From a virus, in IMG/VR virus record IMGVR_UViG_3300046796_000084, positions 1 to 41,092 of that record: a stretch of DNA of 41,092 nucleotides; one strand, 5' to 3'. Below are positions 15,173 to 24,155 of the stretch, one piece after another. How positions within the stretch are numbered: the first letter of the stretch is position 1; each line of letters begins with the position of its first letter. The translations under genes were made by a program, and so were the position numbers. The notes below the pieces were generated by a model. It did not search any database. It was not told the DNA's origin and saw only the letters and a list, made by a program, of their open reading frames with translations.

Positions 15173-18100
15173 TGGCCGATATCGATTATCTGTCAGTGCT
15201 GGATCAGGTCACGGGCGGCTCCGCTACCGGCACCACTACAGAACCTTCGGCTGGTTTGCCTCCGGTTAAGGCTCCCGTCCTTCCTGTAACCGCACCGGCT
15301 GAAACTGCCATGGCTCCGGTACCTCGTACAGGCGCGATCGATTACCTGTCCATTCTGGACGAGGTCAGCAGCGACGTAAAAAAGAACACTCCCGATCCTC
15401 AGAAGATACACGAAGCCATTCTGACCTCTGCCGGGAAGAACCCTGACGAGGAGGCCAAGCGCCGGGAGATCGCCCGGCAGCTAGGCGTGGAGCCGGGTTC
15501 CTTACCGGCTTCCACGAAGGAAGCGCAGGAGATGCTGTTCCGCAAGAACAACGATCCTGCGGAGATGGCGCAGAAGACTCCGGCCACCGCGAAGTGGATG
15601 GAGAACAACGCAGCCGTCGGTCGGGGGGATGAAGGCTCCCTCAAGAAGATGGAGGTGGACTACAACATAATGAAGTATTTCGGTCAGACCTTGGAAACTG
15701 GAGGGCACAACATCGCCGCCGCAGCTACCAAGACCGCATCGATGCTTTTGAACTTCGTGGGTATGGGCGGCGACGCTGTTCTATCCGATGAGCAGATCGC
15801 GATCATCACCAAAGGGGATAAGGCTGAGTTTGAGAGGATACGTGCCGCCCTTCACCCGCTTGAGGAGATCGCCAGAAGTCAACAGGCGAAGGGCGAAGCA
15901 GTCATGCAAGGCGTGGACCCGGAGATGAAGGCAAGAACCGCTCCGCTCGAATACTTTACGCTCGACCCCCGGAAGGCTGCGTACTTCGACGGGGTCAAAG
16001 TGTTGGGCGATGTCTTCCAATCCCTGCCAAGTAGCTTGATGTTGATGGTCGCGGGGGCGGCAACAAGGGGCGCTGCGATCGCTGCGCGGACAAAGGCGCT
16101 GCTTGAGGGGGCTACATTAACGGAGGCGCGGGATTTAGCCATCGCCGCTGCCGTTAAAGCGGGTACCGCGATCGCGGGGATAGGTGAGGGCTTGGTGGCC
16201 TACGGTCAGCAGTCCACCAGCGTTGCATCCAAGATCGAGAAAATGGCTTTTGACAGAATCGCCAAGTCACCGGAGTTTCAGGAATACATCGCGCTCGGGT
16301 ATGACCCGGAGGTTGCAAAAACGCTCACGGCGGGTCGGGCTGGTGAAGCTTCCGGCTTGATGAGTCTGGTCACGACCGGTGCGATCGCTGGCGTCGGCGG
16401 TAGGTTCTTGGGCAAGATCATAGGCGAGGGCGGCGCTCTCTTACCCCGGGCGCTCAAGGGTGGCGCGATCGAGGGCGGAGTAGAAGCACCCCAAAGCGGC
16501 TTCGAGCAGTTTGAAGAAAACGTCGCGACCAAGATTTACGCAAACCCGGCGCAATCACTCACGGAGAACGTAGCTGAAGCCACGGCGCAGGGCGCGATCC
16601 TCGGTCCCGTGGTCGGGGGACCTATGGCCGGGGCGTTCGGCAGCAATGTCTCGAAGGCGGATCAGGCACAGCAGGACCGTGCGACGCTGGAGGCGATCGT
16701 GAGCGCTTCAGCGGACAACGCGATCCTTTCCCGGTCGCCCCAAGCTTTCCAGAACTTCATCGACTTGATGACCGAGGAAGGGAAGATGGCCGAGGTGTAC
16801 GTCGACACTGAAACCTTGGGCGAGATATTCAGGCAGACGGGCGTGAACGGGGAAGAACTGGCAAAGACCATGCCGGATGTTTTCGCGCAGATGAACGACC
16901 CCTTGAACGAAGGCGGCTCCATTCGGATCACGACCGGCGATCTGATCGCCAACGTCAGAACCCCCGAGGTTCTTGACTCGATACTGAACAACTCCAGAAT
17001 CACGCCCGAGGGGATGACGTTCATCGAATCGGAGGTTTTCTTCCAGACGTTCAAGGAACAGGCAGCGGTCGCCGCAGCGAAGCAGGACTCACGGAAACAG
17101 CGCGAGATCGAACTGCGGGATATCCGCAACGAGATCGCAGACCAGCTAGTTGCTACCGGGCGCTACGACAAGTTCACGGCTAGAGCCAATGCCATACCGC
17201 TCTCAGAGTTCTACGCGGTGCAGTCACAACGTTTTGGGATGTCTCCGGCGGAGATGTTTGCTCAGTACCCTTATCAGGCACAGGCGGGAACTACAGCGCA
17301 AACTGAAGGGTTTGATCAAGCTGATAGAACACAAGCAAAAGTCGGTGGGGAAACCGCAGGGTCAAATGGGTACTTCTATAAAGGCGGACAGTTTTTACCG
17401 AGCACGAAAGCCGAACCGGGTAAATGGAAAGTCGGTAAAAAATGGATCGTATCTGGAAAAGAACTCGTCCCCCCCGGTGTTTTCGAAAATCAACCAACGC
17501 CCTTCAGCCGGTCTTTATTCTCGATGATCCAAGGTTTCGCTGTAACGGGCGATTCAGGTAAGTTAGAACTTAACCCTCGTCTTACCCAAGTTAACGGCGA
17601 CACCCTCATAAGGCCCGGGGTGAAAGGCGTGTTGGGCAAGGAAGAACTCTCGTTACAAGAGATGTTCGACGCCTACAACAACGGTCAAAGGTGGTTCGAC
17701 GTTAACCCTGACGCTGAGATAACTACTTCAAACATCCTTAAACAGGGCGATCTTCTTGGAGGATATGATCCTAGCGGGATGATGACGACCTTCTTCGAGG
17801 GCGCGAACCTGTCCACTGTGATCCATGAGAGCGGGCACTTCTACCTCGACGTCATGGGGAAACTCGCCGCCCGGCCAGATGCTCCGCAAACAGTAATCAA
17901 CGATTTCAACGCGATCATGGATTGGTTCGGGGTGACGGCTGAACAATGGAACTCGATGTCCGTCGCTGAACAGACCCCGCACCATGAGCAGTTTGCGGAG
18001 TCCTTCGAGTTGTGGATGCTGGAGGGCAAAGCGCCGACGCTCAAGATGCAGCCGGTGTTCGTGCGCTTTAAGAACTGGATGTTGAGGGTCTACCAATCGG

Positions 18101-21100
18101 CGGAGGCTTTCCTCCGGTCACATCCTGCGGCCGGTAATCTGAACGACGAAGTGCGCGCTGTCTTCTCCCGCCTGATCGCAAGCGAGGAAGCGGTTGCGGA
18201 GGCCGAGGCCGCGCGCGGATATGTGCCCATCTTCCAGACGGCTGAACAGGCCGGGATGACAGAAGCCGAATACGCGGAGTATCTACGGCTCGATGAGGCC
18301 GCGACCCAAGAGGCCGTGGACACGGTACAGCGCCGCGCCATGCGCGACATGAAGTGGCTATCCAACGCCCGGAGCAAGGTACTGAAGCGTATCCAAGCGG
18401 AGGCCAAGGCGCTCCGCGACGTAATCCGGGCAGAGGTGACACAGGAGGTAATGAACGAGCCGATCAATCTTGCGCGGCATTTCCTGCGTACCGGCGAGAT
18501 GATCGATGCGGCTACGGGCACCGTAACCCGCGCTGACAATTTCAAACTGAATACCGCCGCCATGAAGGAACTCTCCCCCGACGGGAAGATACCGCCGTAC
18601 ATGAAGCACTTGGTATCGCCCGACGGCGTTCACCCGAACTTGGTGGCCTCCATGTTCGACTTCGATTCGGCGGAGCAACTATTCTTCAATCTGGTCACGG
18701 CGGAAGACGCGCAGACCAAGATCGACGGGCTGACCGACGCGCGCATGCTGGAGCGCCACGGGGAGATGGTCGACGCCCAAGCGATCGAGGAAACCGTCAA
18801 CGCTGCCATAGTGAACGAAGCCCGTACACGGTTCTTGGCCACCGGGTTGAGTATCCTCCTGAACGGCAGTGTTCCTGCGTCGCAGCTTGCCAAAGCCGCG
18901 AAGATCGCGGCGCAGGACGCGATCGCCAAGGTCAAGGTGCAGGACTTGCGCCCCAAGCAATACGAAGCGGCAGAATCCCGGGCGAACAAGGAAGCGCTGA
19001 AGTATGCAGCTTCAGACCCTGCACGGGCGATCCGCGCGCAGCGGACAGCGATAATCAACAACGCGCTCTACAAGGAAGCCATCGCCGTGCAGGAGGAGGT
19101 CGAGAACGACATCGTGCGCATGAAGGCCATGTCGCGTCCCTCCGCGCAGAAGGCCATGGGCGGGGAACATCTCATCCAACTTAATGCCCTGCTTGAACGC
19201 TTCGGCGTCAAGAGCCGTCAGACGTCGCAGACCGCAGTCGCACCCCGTCGTGATCTCGGGACGTACATACAGGCTACGGCTGACCAGAACGCGGCTATCG
19301 CGCCTACCGTCGCGCCGTGGATCGTCAGCGAACAGATATCGCAAGACTACAACACGCTCTCGATCACGGAGTTCCGCGAGTTGATGGACGCCGTGAAATC
19401 GATCGGTATCCTCGCAAGGCGGGAGCGCGATCAGTATATAAAAATCCGCGACCAGACCTTCGCGGAGGACAAGGCGACGGTACTGCAGCGCCTCCGGCAG
19501 TTCCACGGGAAACTATTCAATCCGAACGGCTCGATCAAAAAGGAGACTTATCAGAGCACTTCACAGAAGTCAGGGCTTTCGAGATTGGCCGGTGAGTTCG
19601 GCGCGCTGTTGATGAACGCAGAGGCCATCGTTCATGCGTTGGAAGGAGGTGAGTTCGGGGCGCTGCATGAGATGTTGCTCGGGCGCATGAGTGAGCGGAC
19701 TGAGTGGAAGGCTACCCGGATGGAGGGTTTGCTCAAGAAGATCAAGGAACTTTACAAACCGTACAACCGTCTTGATCGCCGGGCGTTCAGCCGGGCGAAC
19801 ATCGTTCCCACTACGCTCAAGGACGCCAACGGCGCTCCGATCGTGCTGACCCGCGAGGAGGTCACAGTCATAGCGCTCCTGCACGGTAACGTCGAGGGAC
19901 GGCAGCGCATGGAGGCCGCTTACGGCTGGAATGAGGACAAGCAACGGGAGATCATCGATCTGCTCGATGCGCGCGACGTCAAGCTTGTAAACGGGATATG
20001 GGAGATATTCGATAAGGATATCTGGCCTGAACTGGCGGCGCTGGATGAGCGCACCCGGGGGAAGGCAGCGCCCAAGGTAGAGGCCATGCCTTACCAGACC
20101 AAGAACGGGGGCATGACCGGCGGATATTTCAAGTTGAAATACGACTCGGAGCGGGGCGCAGCAGCCACCGGCGCTGGGGCAATCGATCAGATGCTCGGAG
20201 GCGACGCCGGAGGGATGGCTCCACGCACAGCGCAAGGCGCAAGTATCGCGCGGGTAGAAACCAGCAACAAACCGCCCAAGCTGACCATGAATATCTTTGC
20301 CGATACCGTGAGCGAAACCGTACATGACATCGCCTTCCGGGAGGCCGTGGCGGATACCTACAGGCTCCTGAAGGATGAGGATATCCAGACGGTTATCAAG
20401 AGGGCGTCATCGGAAAAAGAATACCGCGCCTTGGTCGGGCGTATCGAGAGCATAGCTACGCGCGCGCATCAACCGAACTCACCGTTCGAGCGCTTCTTCA
20501 ATCAGGCGCGCAAGAACACGGTCACGGTATTGTTGTCCGGCTTCTATACCGCATTGCAGAACGTGCTCAATTTGGCTCCTTTGGCTGCAAGAGTCGGCGT
20601 GGCCAACACAGCGCTGGAGGCCATGCGAATGACCAGCGTACTCGGTCCTGCGGCATACCGCTTCGCCGTGGAGAGTTCACACTACCTGCGCAACCGGCAC
20701 TTGAGTTACGACCGCGCCTTGCAGGAGGAGTCGAAGAAGCTGACCATCAACGAGCCTTTGATGCCAGCCATGTCGACTTGGTTGTGGCTAATGGGCAAGA
20801 CTGACCAGCTAATGAGCGCGATCGCATGGAATGCCGCGTACAAGAAAGGCATGCGGGACTACGCGAACAACCACGACAAGGCCGTGTTGTTTGCCGATCA
20901 TGTTGTCCGGCAGACGCAAGGCTCCGGGCGGGAACTGGATATCTCGCAGATGCAGGAAGGTCCGTATCGCCAATTGCTGACCATGTTCTACAGCTTCGCC
21001 GGTTCTCAGTTGAACCTGCAAATCCGGGCTGGCGTCATCGCCAAACGGAACTGGAACGAGGGGGAAAAACTCAAGGCTATTATGGTATTTATGAAGACCT

Positions 21101-21549
21101 TGGCCATGGTCGTGATACTCCCGGCGATTCTGAACGATCTGGCCTTGAGTCTTATGCGGGGTGATCCGGGGGAGGAAGAACCAGAGGATTGGGTCAAGCG
21201 CTTCGGGCGGGACGCCATGCTGTACCAGATGAGTTTCATCCCGGTCTTGCGCGAGATCGGCCCTTATGTGTGGCGCAGTTTCGATGACGATCTCGCTTCC
21301 TTCGGATACAAGATGTCGCCGGTCGTATCGGCGGTAGAAGGGGCGCGGCTCGGTGTGAAATCCGGTATAGACCTTTACAAGGATGAGGGCGATGAAAAGA
21401 GCGTAGGCAACGCTATCATGGGCGTAAGCTACCTGCTCGGACTGCCCGGTACCCCGATCAAGAACGCCGTGGTCGGCACCGGCGCGTTCATGGACGATAC
21501 CGGCGGACCGCAGGGAATACTATTCGGCCCACCTAAAGAGCGGAAATAA
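15172..21549 (+). CDS. Giant ejection protein with HExxH metallopeptidase-like motif
   Basis: A 2125-aa protein, the largest in the window, in the position of T7 gp16-type ejection proteins. A short motif occurs twice near the start: IDYLSVLDQV (residues 4-13) and IDYLSILDEV (56-65), separated by a Pro/Ala linker. Residues about 285-345 are hydrophobic and Ala-rich. HESGH at 885-889, with the downstream acidic run HHEQFAESFE (937-946), fits a zinc metallopeptidase domain of the kind carried by large polyvalent phage proteins. Long helical regions follow, then hydrophobic FMKTLAMVVILPAILNDLAL (about 1973-1992). It would be ejected ahead of the DNA and may form an inner-membrane channel; peptidase activity is inferred from the motif only. 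Confidence 0.75.
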   Translation: MADIDYLSVLDQVTGGSATGTTTEPSAGLPPVKAPVLPVTAPAETAMAPVPRTGAIDYLSILDEVSSDVKKNTPDPQKIHEAILTSAGKNPDEEAKRREIARQLGVEPGSLPASTKEAQEMLFRKNNDPAEMAQKTPATAKWMENNAAVGRGDEGSLKKMEVDYNIMKYFGQTLETGGHNIAAAATKTASMLLNFVGMGGDAVLSDEQIAIITKGDKAEFERIRAALHPLEEIARSQQAKGEAVMQGVDPEMKARTAPLEYFTLDPRKAAYFDGVKVLGDVFQSLPSSLMLMVAGAATRGAAIAARTKALLEGATLTEARDLAIAAAVKAGTAIAGIGEGLVAYGQQSTSVASKIEKMAFDRIAKSPEFQEYIALGYDPEVAKTLTAGRAGEASGLMSLVTTGAIAGVGGRFLGKIIGEGGALLPRALKGGAIEGGVEAPQSGFEQFEENVATKIYANPAQSLTENVAEATAQGAILGPVVGGPMAGAFGSNVSKADQAQQDRATLEAIVSASADNAILSRSPQAFQNFIDLMTEEGKMAEVYVDTETLGEIFRQTGVNGEELAKTMPDVFAQMNDPLNEGGSIRITTGDLIANVRTPEVLDSILNNSRITPEGMTFIESEVFFQTFKEQAAVAAAKQDSRKQREIELRDIRNEIADQLVATGRYDKFTARANAIPLSEFYAVQSQRFGMSPAEMFAQYPYQAQAGTTAQTEGFDQADRTQAKVGGETAGSNGYFYKGGQFLPSTKAEPGKWKVGKKWIVSGKELVPPGVFENQPTPFSRSLFSMIQGFAVTGDSGKLELNPRLTQVNGDTLIRPGVKGVLGKEELSLQEMFDAYNNGQRWFDVNPDAEITTSNILKQGDLLGGYDPSGMMTTFFEGANLSTVIHESGHFYLDVMGKLAARPDAPQTVINDFNAIMDWFGVTAEQWNSMSVAEQTPHHEQFAESFELWMLEGKAPTLKMQPVFVRFKNWMLRVYQSAEAFLRSHPAAGNLNDEVRAVFSRLIASEEAVAEAEAARGYVPIFQTAEQAGMTEAEYAEYLRLDEAATQEAVDTVQRRAMRDMKWLSNARSKVLKRIQAEAKALRDVIRAEVTQEVMNEPINLARHFLRTGEMIDAATGTVTRADNFKLNTAAMKELSPDGKIPPYMKHLVSPDGVHPNLVASMFDFDSAEQLFFNLVTAEDAQTKIDGLTDARMLERHGEMVDAQAIEETVNAAIVNEARTRFLATGLSILLNGSVPASQLAKAAKIAAQDAIAKVKVQDLRPKQYEAAESRANKEALKYAASDPARAIRAQRTAIINNALYKEAIAVQEEVENDIVRMKAMSRPSAQKAMGGEHLIQLNALLERFGVKSRQTSQTAVAPRRDLGTYIQATADQNAAIAPTVAPWIVSEQISQDYNTLSITEFRELMDAVKSIGILARRERDQYIKIRDQTFAEDKATVLQRLRQFHGKLFNPNGSIKKETYQSTSQKSGLSRLAGEFGALLMNAEAIVHALEGGEFGALHEMLLGRMSERTEWKATRMEGLLKKIKELYKPYNRLDRRAFSRANIVPTTLKDANGAPIVLTREEVTVIALLHGNVEGRQRMEAAYGWNEDKQREIIDLLDARDVKLVNGIWEIFDKDIWPELAALDERTRGKAAPKVEAMPYQTKNGGMTGGYFKLKYDSERGAAATGAGAIDQMLGGDAGGMAPRTAQGASIARVETSNKPPKLTMNIFADTVSETVHDIAFREAVADTYRLLKDEDIQTVIKRASSEKEYRALVGRIESIATRAHQPNSPFERFFNQARKNTVTVLLSGFYTALQNVLNLAPLAARVGVANTALEAMRMTSVLGPAAYRFAVESSHYLRNRHLSYDRALQEESKKLTINEPLMPAMSTWLWLMGKTDQLMSAIAWNAAYKKGMRDYANNHDKAVLFADHVVRQTQGSGRELDISQMQEGPYRQLLTMFYSFAGSQLNLQIRAGVIAKRNWNEGEKLKAIMVFMKTLAMVVILPAILNDLALSLMRGDPGEEEPEDWVKRFGRDAMLYQMSFIPVLREIGPYVWRSFDDDLASFGYKMSPVVSAVEGARLGVKSGIDLYKDEGDEKSVGNAIMGVSYLLGLPGTPIKNAVVGTGAFMDDTGGPQGILFGPPKERK

Positions 21550-21564
21550 CTTAAGGAGAAAATC

Positions 21565-23061
21565 ATGGCAGGACAACAGGACAGGATAGCAGGACTGATC
21601 GGAACGCTAGGGATGAAGGCTCCGTGCCGGGTGGCCAGCAATGTAAACCTAACGTTGTTCGGTGCTCAGATAGTCGATGGTGCCGGGCCATTTACGGACG
21701 GGGAACGCATACTGGTCAAGGCGCAGACCAACCCGATCGAGAACGGCATCTATCTCTATAACACCACGGCCGAGTGGGAGCGCGCGCCTGACTTCGACGG
21801 TTCGCGGGACATCATGCGCGGGACGTGCATCCCGGTTCCGGGGGGCGTTACCAACCCCAACACTCTCTGGATGCTCACTCAGCCAAATGCTCCCATCATC
21901 GGCACCTCTCCCCTTACGTTTGTATTGATCGCGGGGGCATCGTACTTAGGCAGCGGGGGCAGCGGCGGGGGAGGACAAGCCCTTAACGTCAGCCCGTTCA
22001 TGCTGACGATGCTCGATGATATCGATGCGGGGGTAGCGCGCGCAACAATCAACGCGGCCAATCTGACAGGTGACATAGGCACGGATTTCAGGGTCAGGAA
22101 CCTGTTTGTAAGGGACGCTGTCTTCCTCCCCAGCGGAAGCGTGGTGAACCCCTCCGGGTACCTCGGCCTCGGCAATAACAATCCCCTAAGCTGGCTCCAC
22201 GTTGCGGACGTAGCGACCTCTCCGAACCGGCATGCCGCTCGGATAGAGCGCGTGGCCAACCATACAGGGGGCGCAGCGGGGACGGTAGCTGCAGCCCTGC
22301 AAGTGCTGAACATCGTCCAAGCTTCCACGACGAATCGTGAGTTCGGGGTTTACTCAATACTTGAGAATTACGCGCTGGGGAACTACAACATCTCGGGGTA
22401 CTTCGGGGTAAACAAGCGCGCTGCCGGGCATTCTCAAGCGGGGGCGTTCGAGGCCAAGGACTTCACGACGCTGCCCGACCCCTCGGGGACCCTCAACGCC
22501 ATAACCGCTTCCCTGTACGCCAACGGTACAGACGCCTTCGGTACCCGTATCGGTATCGAACTGGTGACGCTCCGGGCGAACCCCGGCGGGACGATTGCGA
22601 CGATAACCGCCGGGCTACGGATCGGTGCCTACGATGGTGATCCGGGCGGGTCTTACTTCATAAACGGTATCCGGCTGAACTCCGATATGCAGACCGGGAT
22701 ACTTATTAACACCTCCGGCGCTCACACCATCCACGGTATATGGGACGCCAGCAATAAGCCCATCGGTATCAAGTTGTCCGGTACCTACAGCACCGGCGCA
22801 ATAGTTCTGAACGCCGGGGGGAAACTTCTGTTCGATCCGCAAGGTGCTTGTGTAAGCGCTAATGCCTCCTTCAAGGACATCGTCGGCTTTGAAAATTGCT
22901 GGGTAAACTTCCAACAGGGCTTCGGCGTAAGCGGCGGTGCGACCAACATCGCCGCTTCAGCTACTGCCGGGAACAGTGGGGGCCTCCCGGTGCAGACGAG
23001 CGGCTACTTGAGATTTAAGATCGATGGTGTTATCTATAAGCTGCCTTACTACAACAACTAA
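21565..23061 (+). CDS. Tail fibre or tailspike protein
   Basis: A 498-aa receptor-binding candidate. The N-terminal ~115 residues carry a common phage tail motif: PCRVASNVNLTLFGAQIVDG, then GERILVKAQTNPIENGIYLY, WERAPDFDGSRDI and NTLWML. A Gly/Ser linker (about 132-142, SGGSGGGG) leads to a beta-rich body with GYLGLGNNNPLSWLHVAD, GTRIGIELVTLRANPGGTI and GIRLNSDMQTGILINTSGAH, which look like parallel-beta or trimeric fibre repeats. No hydrolase motif is visible, so binding rather than depolymerase activity is favoured. Its place after the ejection genes and its strong TAAGGAG site fit the tail module. No reverse transcriptase or template repeat is next to it. Confidence 0.75.
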   Translation: MAGQQDRIAGLIGTLGMKAPCRVASNVNLTLFGAQIVDGAGPFTDGERILVKAQTNPIENGIYLYNTTAEWERAPDFDGSRDIMRGTCIPVPGGVTNPNTLWMLTQPNAPIIGTSPLTFVLIAGASYLGSGGSGGGGQALNVSPFMLTMLDDIDAGVARATINAANLTGDIGTDFRVRNLFVRDAVFLPSGSVVNPSGYLGLGNNNPLSWLHVADVATSPNRHAARIERVANHTGGAAGTVAAALQVLNIVQASTTNREFGVYSILENYALGNYNISGYFGVNKRAAGHSQAGAFEAKDFTTLPDPSGTLNAITASLYANGTDAFGTRIGIELVTLRANPGGTIATITAGLRIGAYDGDPGGSYFINGIRLNSDMQTGILINTSGAHTIHGIWDASNKPIGIKLSGTYSTGAIVLNAGGKLLFDPQGACVSANASFKDIVGFENCWVNFQQGFGVSGGATNIAASATAGNSGGLPVQTSGYLRFKIDGVIYKLPYYNN

Positions 23062-23071
23062 AGGAGATTAA

Positions 23072-23338
23072 ATGTTTCAGATAAATGTGACCGAGGAGGA
23101 CGTGCAATTCATTAATGAAGCAGCCAGCATCTTGATGCCGATGTATAAGGCGCAGCAGTTTTTAGGGCGGATCAATGGGCAGGTGCAAAGATGTAATCAG
23201 GAGATGCAGGAAAAAGCGAAGATGGATCAGGATGTTTTGGTCGCTGACAGAATAGCAGCGGCGCTCAAAGAAAATAACAATCGTGTCGTGGATTTTCCTC
23301 ACGGAGAAGAACATAAGCCATCGACTATTTTAGATTAG
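23072..23338 (+). CDS. Small hypothetical protein after tail fibre
   Basis: An 88-aa protein, helical and charged, without a membrane segment. It begins MFQINVTEEDVQFINEAASI, has a Gln/Met-rich middle (GQVQRCNQEMQEKAKMDQDV) and ends with a Asn/His-rich tail. The family is not recognised. Position suggests a tail-fibre assembly helper or an accessory protein. An AAAGGAG site lies 6 nt upstream, and the fibre stop is 10 nt before the ATG. Confidence 0.5.
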   Translation: MFQINVTEEDVQFINEAASILMPMYKAQQFLGRINGQVQRCNQEMQEKAKMDQDVLVADRIAAALKENNNRVVDFPHGEEHKPSTILD

Positions 23339-23355
23339 ATAGGAGAAACTAAAAC

Positions 23356-23637
23356 ATGGGTATCTTTAAAGGAACATTCGCAGGAGCAATGGACTCATTA
23401 CGCGAGGGCAAGCATGTCGCCCGGCGCGCGTGGGATGAAGACTATGGGTATCTGGAATTCGTGGCCGAGGTGCCGGAGACAGGTGCGCAGGCGCACGTTG
23501 TTCGGATCACGCCCGACGGTGAACGGCACTCTTGGCCAGCAGAAACCGTTCTCTCTTTGCCGATCACGTTTACGGCAGACGTGATCCTCGCTCACGACTA
23601 CTATGTTGTGGAAGACGAAAGCGAACCTAAGTGCTAA
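23356..23637 (+). CDS. Divergent DUF2829 (Tad2-like) protein
   Basis: A 93-aa protein with the DUF2829 outline: TFAGAMDSLREGKHVARRAW at the start, aromatic positions Y-G-Y-L-E-F, and a final TADVILAHDYYVVED that corresponds to the family's TA-DI-A-DW-VV ending. The sequence between is different from the second copy, with a longer hairpin-like stretch (VRITPDGERHSWPAE) in place of the usual PWLASQTD. It is the third family member in this window and the last plus-strand gene of the late region. It may bind a different nucleotide signal, or be an inactive relative. The stop overlaps the stop of the convergent TraR-like gene. Confidence 0.6.
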   Translation: MGIFKGTFAGAMDSLREGKHVARRAWDEDYGYLEFVAEVPETGAQAHVVRITPDGERHSWPAETVLSLPITFTADVILAHDYYVVEDESEPKC

Positions 23638-23825
23638 GGTAGCTTAAGCCTGTCACGGCAGGGCGCGCAAGCGCCCCGTACCAGCCGCAAGGAGTGTTCG
23701 CCGCAGAGGGGGCACTCCCCCTCCTCCCCCTTCGGTATCTTCGCAGCAGCCGCCCTGACCGCAGCGACCGCTACGGTATTCGTTAGTTCTACCCTCTCCC
23801 CTGTTATGTCCGCATGATCAGCCAT
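23634..23825 (-). CDS. TraR/DksA-family C4 zinc-finger protein
   Basis: A 63-aa protein with the typical TraR-type start (MADHADITGERVEL), an Ala-rich helix, and a C4 zinc site made of C-P-L-C and C-A-P-C with about 14 residues between. TraR and phage relatives bind in the secondary channel of host RNA polymerase and reprogramme promoters, for example silencing stringently controlled ones. The start is ATG 23825, overlapping the upstream stop as TAATG and preceded by GAGAGGAAATTC; a longer in-frame ATG at 23843 sits on the ribosome site itself. It is the last gene of the long minus-strand operon. Confidence 0.8.
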   Translation of the reverse strand: MADHADITGERVELTNTVAVAAVRAAAAKIPKGEEGECPLCGEHSLRLVRGACAPCRDRLKLP

Positions 23826-24034
23826 TAGAATTTCCTCTCCCATTTAACGCGGGTACAGTGGTTGGCCAAGGCGTCGGCAATGCCTGTCTCAGCGGTATTG
23901 AGGTCTACGTCACAAGCATAGAACTGAACCGGCATGAAGTGCTTGGCATCCTCTTTTGATGGATGGATCAGGTACCCCAACAAGAACGCGAACACCATCC
24001 CCGTGCATACTGCTAATTGTCCTGTTAATGTCAT
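23825..24034 (-). CDS. Small single-span membrane protein
   Basis: A 69-aa protein. Residues 1-23 (MTLTGQLAVCTGMVFAFLLG) form a probable signal-anchor helix followed by a soluble ~45-aa domain with two Cys (FYACDVDLN and NHCTRV) that could form a disulphide outside the cytoplasm. The family is not recognised. Candidates include a lysis accessory or an envelope-targeted protein, which is inference. An excellent CTAGGAGGAATTAAGC site precedes the ATG, and the stop overlaps the TraR-like start. Confidence 0.55.
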   Translation of the reverse strand: MTLTGQLAVCTGMVFAFLLGYLIHPSKEDAKHFMPVQFYACDVDLNTAETGIADALANHCTRVKWERKF

Positions 24035-24050
24035 GCTTAATTCCTCCTAG

Positions 24051-24155
24051 TTATTTAGTCCTGTGACGCCACACATCCCACAACACGTACAGTGCGATCA
24101 CGATCCATATCCCCCATAGTCCAATCCCTACCAGTTCTCCATTGGTCAGATTCAT
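24051..24155 (-). CDS. 34-aa single-span membrane peptide
   Basis: A very short gene between the helicase and the 69-aa membrane protein. ATG 24155 overlaps the helicase stop as ATGA and has AGGAGG 6 nt upstream, a strong argument that it is translated. The product is MNLTNGELVGIGLWGIWIVI, then ALYVLWDVWRHRTK: an outward N terminus, a Trp/Ile-rich transmembrane helix of about 20 residues and a positively charged C-terminal tail. That topology resembles small holin-like or membrane-regulator peptides. With its neighbour it forms the only membrane-protein pair in the early operon. Confidence 0.6.
   Translation of the reverse strand: MNLTNGELVGIGLWGIWIVIALYVLWDVWRHRTK

Noticed and set aside
21565-23061. 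Diversity-generating retroelement target in the tail fibre gene, suggested by BPP-1-like features elsewhere.
   Set aside because: No reverse transcriptase, no template repeat and no adenine-specific variable repeat were found in or after the fibre gene.
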